Source: JBGSKV01 sp041740975 | GTDB taxonomy: Bacteria > Bdellovibrionota_B > Oligoflexia > Oligoflexales > JALZUQ01 | DNA length: 64,000 bases | Assembly: GCA_041740975.1 (NCBI GenBank) | Contig: JBGSKV010000004.1 | Location: 1-64,000, forward strand | Reading direction: 5' to 3' | Shown here: positions 34,574 through 43,218 of the stretch, in pieces | How positions within the stretch are numbered: the stretch's first letter is position 1 | Layout: each line of letters begins with the position of its first letter | Position numbers and translations under genes: made by a program | Notes under the pieces: generated by a model | Told to the model about the DNA's origin: nothing | The model's database searches: none | The model's input: the letters and a program-made list of their open reading frames with translations, nothing else

Positions 34574-35197
34574 CTATGATTTATTGCGTTCTTGAAGGCT
34601 TAAAATTATACTAGCGCTTAACTGCGCCGCTTCATGAAAATTTGAACGCCATTGCTGATGGGCATCTTTGCCAATGGCGTTCGTTATGCCAAGAATCCCT
34701 GTAAAGCTCGCTGAAACGCCTGCTATTTGTCTCGCGCAAGAATAAAGCTCGAGATTTTCTACAGTATTTTTCGGAATTAATTCTACCGGTAATTCATTCG
34801 ATAAACTGACATTCGTTGAGCAAATCACCTTTACTGAGTCAAGTTCCGCTAGGGCGGATAAAGGACGATCCAGCTTCAGAATCGGATCGGGCTTCACCGC
34901 ATAAGATAACCCATGTCTTTCACAAGTCGGCAGCCACTGAACGGTCGCCGCACGGACAATGCGAACGCCTTCGAAGTTTCCGAAAGTTCCCGCAGTTCCG
35001 ATATAAATGACATTCTTATTTTTAAAAGAAGTAAGATTGGATGCGACAAATTGCGCGCTATTGATGGGCCCGATGCCCACTTCAAAAAACTGTGCGTCAG
35101 AATAAAAAGAGCGGCTCTGAAGTTGCTCCCTAAGGGGGGCGTATTCAAAAGCCGCTGCGGAAATCACTACTAAATTCGACTTACTTTCTGGGTGCAC
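34574..35197 (-). CDS. Nucleoside phosphorylase superfamily protein (futalosine hydrolase/MTAN-like)
   Basis: 207 residues of the PNP/MTAN fold: VVISAAAFEYAPLREQL, the EVGIGPINSAQFVA phosphate/substrate loop, VIYIGTAGTFG, the base-pocket VENLELYSCARQI and the GITNAIGKDAHQQW segment with the catalytic Asp. Such enzymes cleave the glycosidic bond of nucleosides such as futalosine, methylthioadenosine or S-adenosylhomocysteine; substrate cannot be fixed without alignment. No signal peptide. Followed upstream by the basic protein gene at 35201 with a 3-base gap, so co-transcribed. Confidence 0.78.
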   Translation of the reverse strand: MHPESKSNLVVISAAAFEYAPLREQLQSRSFYSDAQFFEVGIGPINSAQFVASNLTSFKNKNVIYIGTAGTFGNFEGVRIVRAATVQWLPTCERHGLSYAVKPDPILKLDRPLSALAELDSVKVICSTNVSLSNELPVELIPKNTVENLELYSCARQIAGVSASFTGILGITNAIGKDAHQQWRSNFHEAAQLSASIILSLQERNKS

Positions 35198-35200
35198 ACT

Positions 35201-35482
35201 TTACTTTCTTGGAGCGCTGCGACGTTCAGAACGTTGCTCAGGCATTTTTTTAAGTTCGTTCATCAAGTTATTGATGCGCTCTAAGCTTTTGCGGATTTTC
35301 GTAATACGGTCGCCAAATCCTTCAGCATGTGTGCCTTTGAGATGTGGATTGCCAGAAACGCGGCCTTCTAAATGACTTAAGTAAAGTGGGGTTCTGCCTT
35401 GAGCGAGTTCATCATTGATCGCTTTTTTGCGGCGGAAGGAAGAAAGTTCGACGAGTTGACCAGGTTTTTTCTCATTGCTCAT
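35201..35482 (-). CDS. Small basic protein of unknown function
   Basis: 93 residues from the ATG at 35482. Very rich in Lys and Arg (SFRRKKAINDELAQGRTPLYL; RKSLERINNLMNELKKM; C-terminal QRSERRSAPRK). A helical hairpin is likely at 65-85. No recognised family. Same strand and nearly adjacent to the nucleoside phosphorylase-like gene. Confidence 0.65.
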   Translation of the reverse strand: MSNEKKPGQLVELSSFRRKKAINDELAQGRTPLYLSHLEGRVSGNPHLKGTHAEGFGDRITKIRKSLERINNLMNELKKMPEQRSERRSAPRK

Positions 35483-35567
35483 TTTGGGGCTCCATTTCAG
35501 CATCAGTTACAACATTTAACAGCTTGGAATTCAACAGGGGATCGGAGAGCACAATATATATAGAACC

Positions 35568-35798
35568 TTAGTTCTTGATCTTATAAGAACGAAGCACCGA
35601 CTTATTGGCGTCTTTACGTTCTTTTTCTAAACGAGATTTATTCTTGTGATTTTGGTTCATGGTTTCGACGAGAAGATCAAAAAGACTTTTTTGGTTTTCG
35701 CCTTCTTGACCAGGAACGGCGCTAGCGGCTTTCTCTTTCATCGACTTGGCGTCTTTGAGAGAGATGATTTTTTCAGATCCGGAATCATTCTTTTGCAT
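35568..35798 (-). CDS. Small charged protein of unknown function
   Basis: 76 residues, highly charged and probably largely disordered or helical: SEKIISLKDAKSMKEKAAS at the N-terminus and NQNHKNKSRLEKERKDANKS at the C-terminus. No Cys, no membrane segment. No recognised family; coding is supported mainly by its size and place between same-strand genes. Confidence 0.5.
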   Translation of the reverse strand: MQKNDSGSEKIISLKDAKSMKEKAASAVPGQEGENQKSLFDLLVETMNQNHKNKSRLEKERKDANKSVLRSYKIKN

Positions 35799-36122
35799 GG
35801 TCTGGGTACCTCCAACAGCATATTTAGCAACTCAGCGGGACGACCTATCCCTTGCTATGGTTAGAGCAAGTCTTATACCATATGCTGGCATGGGCCGTGG
35901 CTTTGGGGTCTATGTAAAAAATCCTTTGAAAACAGTCAATTAAGGCGAGGATGGGGCGTCCGAGGTGGATCTCACGTCGATAAACGCCATTTGAATATGA
36001 TCAGGTGTCAACGAAACAGTCGATCATAGCACTCAGCCCTTTGCCCATCTTTCTAAAAAAAAGGCCGGATCAAATATCATTGAACCGGACCTCATGATTT
36101 GATGAAAAAAAGCCCTGCGGCC
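35799..36122. other. Intergenic region, no gene seen
   Basis: 324 bases between two minus-strand genes. Near its right end, TCAAATATCAT...ATGATTTGA (36070-36102) and a pair of CCGG-containing arms can fold into a hairpin followed by an A/T-rich stretch, possibly the terminator of the secreted protein gene at 36123. The remainder shows no gene or strong motif. Confidence 0.5.
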
Positions 36123-36836
36123 TTACTCTAAACTATCGATAAGCGGCAAACCATTACGGTCATAAGTTACGGTCGCTTCGGTATCGTCACCTTCCGTGTA
36201 ACTCATATTTGCCCAAAGCTTATAGCCGATAAGTTCGCCTTTTTTATTGACGACTCGGTAGTATTTACTATCAATGACGTCGTAATATCCGTCACCCATC
36301 GCAAAGGCGATATCGAAACTGTCCAAGCGGTCGCGGACCACTTTTGGTAGTGCCTTGTATTCTTTGGTCGTAAGTTCTTTCACTAGAGCCGTATCGATGT
36401 TGGCTTTCACAGCTTCATCTGTAGAGCTGCAGTCAAATTTTGCGACAAACAAGAATTTTTCGGTGGGTTTTCGTAGAAAATAAACGGAACCGCGCTCAGA
36501 AGGATAGAGCTTGATTTGAATGTTAACTTTGGAACCATTCGGTTTCACCAAAATAATCTTGTCTTTATTGGGTTTCGTATCGGTTTTAATGCTTGCTCGA
36601 ACTTCATCCCAAGACATTTGCCCCACGCCGACATGAATCGTGCGTCTGCCGCTAGTCCAAAGCTCAACCGTTTGCGAATCACTATCCGAGTTTGGATCAC
36701 CAAACTCGCCAACACCTTCTTCCCAAACATTATTCTTGTCATTGACGTCGTAAATTCGGCAGTTCTTTTCTGTGACCTTTGCCCAGGCTGAAGTCGCCAT
36801 CAAAAACATTGTAGATAAGATGATGAGGGGACGCAT
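36123..36836 (-). CDS. Secreted or periplasmic protein of unknown function
   Basis: 237 residues from the ATG at 36836, with AGGAG upstream and the signal peptide MRPLIILSTMFLMATSAWA. The mature part is mostly beta with two Cys (KNCRIYD, FDCSST) and ends with a C-terminal strand set (YYDVIDSKYYRVVNKKGELI, ATVTYDRNGLPLIDSLE). No catalytic motif recognised. Confidence 0.75.
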   Translation of the reverse strand: MRPLIILSTMFLMATSAWAKVTEKNCRIYDVNDKNNVWEEGVGEFGDPNSDSDSQTVELWTSGRRTIHVGVGQMSWDEVRASIKTDTKPNKDKIILVKPNGSKVNIQIKLYPSERGSVYFLRKPTEKFLFVAKFDCSSTDEAVKANIDTALVKELTTKEYKALPKVVRDRLDSFDIAFAMGDGYYDVIDSKYYRVVNKKGELIGYKLWANMSYTEGDDTEATVTYDRNGLPLIDSLE

Positions 36837-37060
36837 AAATTCTCCTGAAAATGATTTTGTTGGTGGGGATTTATCATGCGGAAAAACCGCGGCCAAGTTA
36901 ATTCTTGAAAAAGAGCAAAGAATCTAGTCTGTAACAGCGACAAGTGATGCACGGTTAAGTGCTCGAATTGTCGACTGTTTAGAGGTTTCTATCTTGAGTG
37001 CGCTTGACTGACGTGGTATTTGATGGGCAAGACATCAGATTTTTAGACTGGGGAATAAAG

Positions 37061-38005
37061 ATGAACGTTCGTTTCTCGCGACTAGGTTTCATATTGCTCG
37101 TTGTCGTTTCGGCATGTGGATACGAAATCCCAAGCCAGTCCCAATTGAGTTCACAAGAACGGCCTATACCGATTCTTTTATTTTCAGGTGGCTATGCAAG
37201 TTGTGCCAAGAAAGCCAAAGACAATCGTTGGGAAATGGGGGAAGCCGCTAAGATAGAAAAAATGTGGGAAGCCGCCGGGTTGTCCAAAGTTAGCAGTCAG
37301 AAGATTCGGGGTGTGAGTCCGGTAACGATATTTACGTGTTATTCGGCCCTCGATAAGTATAGTTTTTTTGATAGTTTTAACCTCCGCTATTCCCATGATC
37401 CAAAATTTGAAAAATATTCACAAATTGATCTGAGCGAGAGTGAACTCATCTCTAATCACTTCTTGGCGGACTATTTTGCCTACGTAAAAAAAGTCGTCGA
37501 TGAAACCCGCAAGAAAGGTCCGGTCGAACTTTATATCATGGGGCATTCTTATGGCGCTTGGACGGCCATTCACACCGCGCACCATTTTCACGAATACGTC
37601 GAGGTAGCCGGGCTTGTGACGATGGATCCCATCAGTGTTTTAAAGTGCAAAGCCAGTGATATGATCACGCAACCTATCTCGACCCTTATTCAAGATCATC
37701 CAGGCTGCCTGGAAAGCCCAACGGACCGAATCACTTTGGAAGCGATTCAGAACTTAGTGAATCACCCGACCATGTCGCCAAAATTTTGGTTGAACGTGTA
37801 CCAGAACGCATTTCGATTCTTGCATTCTGACGGAATCAAAGAGTTAGATGGTTTTTCAGTCGGCGAAAACTGGGAATACAACTATACTCCTGAAAACGGC
37901 CCTCCGGCTCGCTTTGGATTTTTCCGAAATTATCACAGCTACCTCGGGAGAGACCCCATCGTTTGGCAGGACATTCGAGAGAAATACTTTTCTTTCATCA
38001 ATTAA
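37061..38005 (+). CDS. Alpha/beta-hydrolase-like lipoprotein
   Basis: 314 residues from the ATG at 37061 (GGGG 8-11 bases upstream), starting the lipoprotein signal MNVRFSRLGFILLVVVSAC. The nucleophile elbow GHSYG in VELYIMGHSYGAWTAIHTA marks the Ser; a likely acid is in VTMDPISV and a late His in FRNYHSYLG. Early strand PILLFSGGYASC. It may be an esterase or lipase anchored at the outer membrane; substrate unknown. Confidence 0.75.
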   Translation: MNVRFSRLGFILLVVVSACGYEIPSQSQLSSQERPIPILLFSGGYASCAKKAKDNRWEMGEAAKIEKMWEAAGLSKVSSQKIRGVSPVTIFTCYSALDKYSFFDSFNLRYSHDPKFEKYSQIDLSESELISNHFLADYFAYVKKVVDETRKKGPVELYIMGHSYGAWTAIHTAHHFHEYVEVAGLVTMDPISVLKCKASDMITQPISTLIQDHPGCLESPTDRITLEAIQNLVNHPTMSPKFWLNVYQNAFRFLHSDGIKELDGFSVGENWEYNYTPENGPPARFGFFRNYHSYLGRDPIVWQDIREKYFSFIN

Positions 38006-38135
38006 ACGGGTCCTATCGATGCATAGTCTTGAACCGAAGGAATTCACCGACACTTCACGCACAGCGCAAATTTCGATACAGTACTCCTCGAGTTCCCTCT
38101 TACCATCCATTGGGGTTCTTTAAAGAGGGTAATTT

Positions 38136-39407
38136 ATCAAACCGACGAAACTAAAACGAACACTTGGGCTCTCTGCACTTATTATTTACGGTATTGGCGA
38201 TATCCTTGGGGCCGGAATATACGCATTAGTAGGTAAAGTTGCCGGACAAGCCTCCACCTATACGTGGTTGGCGTTTCTCGCAGCATTTGTCGTGGCAGCA
38301 TTGACTGGACTGTCCTACTCGGAGCTTATTGCCAAGTTTCCGAAAAGCGCCGGCGCGTCGTACTACGTAAGCAAAGCTTTTAAATCTAAAAAACTGCCCT
38401 TGTTAGTCGGATGGTTTGTCGCCTGCGGTTGTATCGTTTCCTTGGCGGCAGCGTCTCGGGCCTTTGCAGGCTACTCTCAGCAGTTTATAAATATTCCTGA
38501 TTCTTTACTCGTTGTTCTTTTTATTTCGGTTCTATCGTTCATCAACTTTCGCGGTATGAGTGAATCATCATTTGTGAACATGTTTTGTACGGCATTGGAA
38601 GCTACCGGCTTGCTGCTGATCATTGTTTTTGGATTATATTTTTTAGATTCTGCCGACATTCCACAGGCCAGTCTTGCAGCGGAGGCGAGCCCGGGTTGGG
38701 GACTTTGGATTGGGGCGAGTTTGGCTTTTTATGCCTTTATGGGATTCGAAGATCTGGCAAATGTCGCAGAGGAAGCCAAAAATCCACAAAAACATATACC
38801 CATAGCTATCATGTGCAGCCTTGTCGTGGCCGCATTATTTTATACGCTGATTGGCTGGATTTCGACGGAGTTTGTATCTACTGAAGACCTTGTCAAATCC
38901 TCAGCTCCCCTCGTGTTAGTGATGCAGAAGATCAATGCCCCTCTATCGCCAACTGTCATTGCAGTTATCTCATTGTTTGCAGTTGCCAACACGGCACTTC
39001 TCAATGGGATTACCGGTTCGAGGCTTTTGTATGGGATGGCGGAAGAGAATTTGTTGCCAGCAAAAATTTTCGCTGTTCATGAGAAAAATAAGACCCCGCA
39101 TGTTGCCATTGGCATCGTTTTTATCATCGCGATTCTTTTGGGGGTCTTTTCGAATATTGAAGTTTTGGCAGGAGCGACCAGCTTACTTTTGCTCCTGACG
39201 TTTTGTATGGTTCATATTTCTGTCATCAGATTGCGCAAAGTGGAGACCAAGTCATTTCAGTTGCCAATTTTCATTCCCATAATAGGCGTGTCGACTTGTT
39301 TGTTTTTGATTGCACTGTTACCACGCGAGCAACACATGATGGGTGGCGGAGTTGCGCTAATGGGTCTAGTTCTCGTCACGTTCTACCAGAAAAAACGAGC
39401 TCCTTAG
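38136..39407 (+). CDS. APC family amino-acid permease, apparently started at ATC
   Basis: 423 residues if started at ATC 38136. The first canonical start in frame is TTG 38268, but the frame upstream encodes the conserved first helix of APC permeases (LGLSALIIYGIGDILGAGIY) down to a stop at 38130, and contains no ATG, GTG or TTG. ATC 38136 has GAGGG (38125-38129) exactly 6 bases upstream and gives a natural N-terminus (KPTKLKRTLGLSAL). About twelve membrane helices follow, with the GAGIYA unwound helix typical of cation- or proton-coupled amino-acid uptake. A sequencing error that destroyed an ATG cannot be excluded. Confidence 0.85.
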   Translation: MKPTKLKRTLGLSALIIYGIGDILGAGIYALVGKVAGQASTYTWLAFLAAFVVAALTGLSYSELIAKFPKSAGASYYVSKAFKSKKLPLLVGWFVACGCIVSLAAASRAFAGYSQQFINIPDSLLVVLFISVLSFINFRGMSESSFVNMFCTALEATGLLLIIVFGLYFLDSADIPQASLAAEASPGWGLWIGASLAFYAFMGFEDLANVAEEAKNPQKHIPIAIMCSLVVAALFYTLIGWISTEFVSTEDLVKSSAPLVLVMQKINAPLSPTVIAVISLFAVANTALLNGITGSRLLYGMAEENLLPAKIFAVHEKNKTPHVAIGIVFIIAILLGVFSNIEVLAGATSLLLLLTFCMVHISVIRLRKVETKSFQLPIFIPIIGVSTCLFLIALLPREQHMMGGGVALMGLVLVTFYQKKRAP

Positions 39408-39826
39408 TGCGGCTGCTTTATATCAGTTAGGAGCTCAAGAATAAGCTTTTTGTTTTCACATTTGCCCGCCAGATCTGCCAAAGCCACGACTCCGATCGGG
39501 TTATGCTTTTCGTCGACAACAAGTAAGCGCTGAGTCTTATGTGCTTGCATCGTGTAGACCGCATCGTCAATGGTTGCATCCGGAGAGACCGTAGCCAACT
39601 TTCTTTCCATAAACTCCGAAAGGCGAGTCTGTCCGCCCCGTCCGGACGCAATGGGCCCGAGGACGAGATCCCTATCGGTAACGCAGCCCGCGAGTTCTTT
39701 TCCGGATTTGGTAAGACAAAGAAATCCGATGTCTTGGTCGCGCATTTTTCGCGCCGCATCAAACACGCTTGACGCGACATCCATGCTCACGACACCTTGA
39801 TTCATCACCGCTTTCACAAGTTGCAT
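39404..39826 (-). CDS. CBS-domain pair protein
   Basis: 140 residues made of two CBS motifs: VMNQGVVSMDVASSVFDAARKM with FLCLTKSGKELAGCVTDRDL, and KLATVSPDATIDDAVYTMQ with RLLVVDEKHNPIGVVALADL. CBS pairs bind adenosine nucleotides and act as energy sensors for partner proteins; no partner domain is fused here. Its 3' end overlaps the convergent permease end by 4 bases. Confidence 0.9.
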   Translation of the reverse strand: MQLVKAVMNQGVVSMDVASSVFDAARKMRDQDIGFLCLTKSGKELAGCVTDRDLVLGPIASGRGGQTRLSEFMERKLATVSPDATIDDAVYTMQAHKTQRLLVVDEKHNPIGVVALADLAGKCENKKLILELLTDIKQPH

Positions 39827-39939
39827 ATCATCTCCTTTGGCTCAATTCTTCGGACGCCTTTTCTTGCGTTGCAATAATCTCGCCATAGGATTAGTGATAA
39901 CTTGTTTACGGAATGAGCGTACTTGGCGAGGGGTATTAG

Positions 39940-40284
39940 ATGCGACATAAAAAATTAAAGTTTAAAAAAGGATTTCGCGTAGCATTTTCCAACAAAAAGG
40001 CGCAGGTGGCCGAGATGGTTCTTCCACCTGGGGAAGAGGAGGGCGGCGCTGATAATAAGCATATTGGCAGTGACCAGTGGCTTTTTGTGCAGGATGGTCG
40101 AGGAGTGGCTACCGTCAATGGCAGGCGCTACGTGCTGGGCACTGGAAGCATTTTGCTGATTGAAAAAGGTGACGTGCATGAGATCCGCAATACTGGAAAA
40201 AAACTGTTAAGAACTTTGAATTGGTATGTACCGCCAGCTTTTAAGAAAAATGGCGATCCGTTACCGGCAGGAAAGAAAAAATAA
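39940..40284 (+). CDS. Cupin-domain protein
   Basis: 114 residues forming one cupin barrel. Motif 1 is around GADNKHIGSDQWLFVQDGRG (one His, no classical HxH) and motif 2 is GSILLIEKGDVHEIRN with one His. Metal binding is plausible but the metal-ligand set is reduced. N-terminus strongly basic (MRHKKLKFKKGFR), C-terminal GKKK tail. Function unknown; single gene. Confidence 0.8.
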   Translation: MRHKKLKFKKGFRVAFSNKKAQVAEMVLPPGEEEGGADNKHIGSDQWLFVQDGRGVATVNGRRYVLGTGSILLIEKGDVHEIRNTGKKLLRTLNWYVPPAFKKNGDPLPAGKKK

Positions 40285-40586
40285 TGAGTTGGGAAATTCG
40301 CTTAAATAAAAAAGCGAGCGGATGTTGAACTGACAGACATAAAACGTAAGTCTTATATTATCTGATTCAAACATCCGCTCTATTCGTAGTTGATCTTTGA
40401 TCACTCGCCAATCATCTGCGAACAATATGAATAATGCAAATGAAATGCCAAAAAAAATCTTGTACGAAGCGGAGTATCATTGCGACAAAAAAGAGAAAAA
40501 AATATTTTCGAGTAATTATGACTGTAGCTTCGATCCTACATCGAAACTTTTTACCTACACTTCAGAAGCCCCGTCCAAAGCAAACC
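40285..40586. other. AT-rich intergenic region with a large inverted repeat
   Basis: 302 bases between a cupin gene and a convergent SRPBCC gene. Apart from the inverted repeat at 40316-40380 I see nothing supported; a 66-codon frame in it has neither a ribosome binding site nor family resemblance. Confidence 0.5.
40316..40380. repeat. Inverted repeat, possible structured RNA or terminator
   Basis: GAGCGGATGTTGAA (40316-40329) pairs with TTCAAACATCCGCTC (40366-40380) with a single bulge; the 36-base loop can form little by itself. No T-run follows, so it is not a standard intrinsic terminator. Confidence 0.6.
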
Positions 40587-41039
40587 TTAACCTTTGACTT
40601 CGTCCACCATTTTCTGAAAGCCTTCGAACATGGTGGGAAGGTTAGCCTTAGCAATCTGGTCGGTCACGAATCCCGGCACGAACCCTTTGAAGTTCAAATC
40701 CAGTGTGTAGGTCGCCTTGGTTTTCGCGACCCCCTTCTTGTCAGGCTTGAGCGCCTTAAGTTCCCAGGAGCCGCTATTGGATTTCATAATGTTGGAGTCG
40801 TCCATGTCCCACCATATTTTATGGGGCTCGGTCGCATACATATTGAGGACGTAGTAAAAGGTCTTGATAAGGTTCAATTCGTAGCGCACCTGACAGGTGG
40901 ACCCTGCGGTTTTTGCGGGTAAAACTTCGATTTTTTGAACCCCTGGTAAGTAGTCGGGATATTTACTGTATGTCGAAATGGCAGTAAAAACGTCATTGAT
41001 TTCGCCATGAAAGCTATGCTGTTCGGTTATGCTAGGCAA
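40587..41039 (-). CDS. SRPBCC (START-like) domain protein, RatA/COQ10 type
   Basis: 150 residues covering one START-like helix-grip fold: EQHSFHGEINDVFTAISTYSKYPDYLPGVQKIEVL at the front is the pattern of the polyketide cyclase/RatA/COQ10 group, followed by strands and a long C-terminal helix (DQIAKANLPTMFEGFQKMVDEV). Such proteins bind hydrophobic ligands such as ubiquinone; a toxin role as proposed for RatA is not implied. Divergent from khpA. Confidence 0.85.
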   Translation of the reverse strand: MPSITEQHSFHGEINDVFTAISTYSKYPDYLPGVQKIEVLPAKTAGSTCQVRYELNLIKTFYYVLNMYATEPHKIWWDMDDSNIMKSNSGSWELKALKPDKKGVAKTKATYTLDLNFKGFVPGFVTDQIAKANLPTMFEGFQKMVDEVKG

Positions 41040-41158
41040 TTTTTAGCTCCTTCCATTGACAATGCATCTTCGATAAACTGATATTGAGGGTTCTGACTAA
41101 GGCTCTAAGTGAACCGTTGTCTTTTGGACGTTGTTATTCTAACCGGAGTGGATCAGTT

Positions 41159-41392
41159 ATGAAAGAGTTAGTAGAGTACATTGCAAAAGCACTTGTGGAT
41201 GAAGTGGACAAAATCGAGATTTCGGAAATCACTGGAAATCAAACCAACATCATCGAACTCAAAGTTGCAAAAGAAGACATCGGTAAAGTGATTGGTCGCC
41301 AAGGCAAAACAGCAAACGCTATCAGAACAATATTAAACTGCGCCGCTGCAAAATTGCAGAAGCGATATATTTTACAAATCATTGACGAATAA
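41159..41392 (+). CDS. khpA: KH-domain RNA-binding protein KhpA
   Basis: 77 residues, the usual length. Single type II KH domain with the GxxG loop G46-R-Q-G49 in KVIGRQGKTANAIRTIL. KhpA (YlqC) binds RNA, often with KhpB/Jag, and influences cell division and small RNAs. ATG at 41159 with GGAG 10 bases upstream; the longer frame from 41084 has no support. nagZ follows after 6 bases. Confidence 0.92.
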   Translation: MKELVEYIAKALVDEVDKIEISEITGNQTNIIELKVAKEDIGKVIGRQGKTANAIRTILNCAAAKLQKRYILQIIDE

Positions 41393-41398
41393 GTTGCT

Positions 41399-42397
41399 GT
41401 GTCTAAAATCGATGCTGCCAGTTCAATTCTCGTCGCTGCTATTGAAGGTGTGGACTTAACACCGGAAGAGCGCGACTTTTTTTTATCTGAACAGCCCGCG
41501 GGCATCACTCTCTTCGCCCGAAATATTTCTTACCCTCTCGAAAAAACCAAAAAGTTTCTCGCTGATTTCCAATCACTTTCCACCACGGGTTTGCCTTTTA
41601 TTGTAGCTATTGATCAAGAAGGTGGGCGAGTGCGCCGAATTCGTGAATCCTTCCCCGATCAAATTTCAATGATGGAACTCACGGGGGGCAAGGATGATCC
41701 ATCGGCTCTCGAGGAGATTGAAGATCATGGCGCCAAAATTGGAGGACTCCTCTTGGACGTCGGGGTCAATGTTAACTTTGCTCCCGTTCTTGATGTACTG
41801 ACCGAGTCTAAGAATGTGGGAATTGGTGATCGAGCCTTCGGTACAGACCCTGTTTCTGTCGCCAAGCGGGCGTCAGCTTTTTTGACTGGCATGCAGGGCG
41901 CGGGATTGCTGGGGTGCCTGAAGCACTTTCCGGGTCAAGGTGATGCAGGAGCCGACACCCATCACGGACCTGCCACTATCGATAAGACGATAGAAGAACT
42001 CGAAGAGTGCGAGTTGGTTCCCTTTCAAGAGATGTTGGGCGATGCCAGTCTCGTTATGATTTCGCATTGCCAATATACGGCCTTTGACGAAATGCCTGCT
42101 TCCTTATCGCCGATTGTGATCTCTTACCTTCGCCGTGAACTTGGTTTTGCCGGCATAGTGGTCAGTGACGACTTTAATATGCATGCCATTCAGCAAGATG
42201 CTAGTTCGTGGACCCAAGCACTTATTGAGAGTGTGATGGCCGGCACCGATATGCTTTTAGTATGCCGTGGGCTCGACAAATTTAAACTTGCTTTGGAGGC
42301 CTTGCGGGCAGAAGCTGAATCTAATCCAGTTTTTTCAGATCGATTGAATGACGCGGCAAGTAGAGTTGAGAAGCTTCGCTCCAGTTTATCCTCCTAA
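41399..42397 (+). CDS. nagZ: Beta-N-acetylhexosaminidase NagZ (GH3)
   Basis: 332 residues, GTG start. GH3 NagZ signatures: FIVAIDQEGGRVRRI, GCLKHFPGQGDAGADTHHG with the catalytic His loop, and GIVVSDDFNMHAI with the nucleophile Asp near 256. No signal peptide, so it acts in the cytoplasm, removing GlcNAc from anhydro-muropeptides during peptidoglycan recycling. Translated right after khpA. Confidence 0.95.
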   Translation: MSKIDAASSILVAAIEGVDLTPEERDFFLSEQPAGITLFARNISYPLEKTKKFLADFQSLSTTGLPFIVAIDQEGGRVRRIRESFPDQISMMELTGGKDDPSALEEIEDHGAKIGGLLLDVGVNVNFAPVLDVLTESKNVGIGDRAFGTDPVSVAKRASAFLTGMQGAGLLGCLKHFPGQGDAGADTHHGPATIDKTIEELEECELVPFQEMLGDASLVMISHCQYTAFDEMPASLSPIVISYLRRELGFAGIVVSDDFNMHAIQQDASSWTQALIESVMAGTDMLLVCRGLDKFKLALEALRAEAESNPVFSDRLNDAASRVEKLRSSLSS

Positions 42398-42573
42398 AAC
42401 GTGGCCTAAGCATAAGTTCGTAACGTAATTTAAGAGAAAGCTATGTCTTCAATTGCTTAGGGTTTTAAGAAATAGCTAAAGTTTTTCCCAAGACTTGCCG
42501 ATAGAGTCGCAGCTTTATCAAAATTTAAATTTTTTCCAGTCGAGCGACTGATGCAACTTAGAGAAGCCATAGC

Positions 42574-42927
42574 ATGAATAAGCTTATTTTAATCCTTATA
42601 TTACTATTGCCTGCTCAGCCCTTATTTGCCAGCTCCGAAATTGATCCCCCTCGTGGAACATTAAAAAAAGTTATTGGGATTTCTGCCACTGTGGTGGGCG
42701 GCATTACGGCAATCATGGTGCCTGCCTATTCTGAATCGAAGACGGAAAAGTATTTTGGCTTAGGCTTAGGTGCTGCAACGATTTTTGTCGGTGTCCAAAT
42801 GATTAGGTCAGGCAATTCAGAAGGGCGCTACTACCGAGAGTGGCGACAGCGCAGTTTTTCAAAGCATGGGGTGGGCATTCACATGCTCGAAGGAGGACCC
42901 GCCCTGGCCTATGAATTAGAATTTTAA
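42574..42927 (+). CDS. Small secreted/membrane protein, paralogue of 46594-46950
   Basis: 117 residues. Signal peptide MNKLILILILLLPAQPLFAS, then PPRGTLKKVIGISATVVGG leading into two hydrophobic glycine-rich segments (ISATVVGGITAIMVP; FGLGLGAATIFVGVQMI) and a polar tail GRYYREWRQRSFSKHGVGI. The same order and wording occur in the 118-residue protein at 46594-46950. Probably inserted in the envelope through the two hydrophobic segments. Function unknown. Confidence 0.8.
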   Translation: MNKLILILILLLPAQPLFASSEIDPPRGTLKKVIGISATVVGGITAIMVPAYSESKTEKYFGLGLGAATIFVGVQMIRSGNSEGRYYREWRQRSFSKHGVGIHMLEGGPALAYELEF

Positions 42928-43218
42928 TCATAAGATATGTCACGCTAATCCATTGTCATATGCGGCGAAACTTTTCGGGTTTGTCGTTATGTTTTGTCAA
43001 GTTCTTACTTATCTACGCTGCCTAAACCAAAAAAAGGTGCGCAGAGCCACCAGTTGTGTTCGACTTTTGCCGTGCATGTTTAAGTAATTTGCAATATTTT
43101 TCAGCTTTCCCGCCTCTTGTCACTTTTTGCAATTTAATCTTTGCAATTCCCCTAGTTCCGTAATAAGTCAAACTTAAGACGCAAACCAAGACTATGAGTG
43201 TTTTAAAGGGGATTGGAC

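Noticed and set aside
40397..40597. A 66-codon plus-strand frame in the gap between the cupin and SRPBCC genes.
   Set aside because: No ribosome binding site, no resemblance to known proteins, composition like the AT-rich surroundings, and it runs into the convergent SRPBCC gene.
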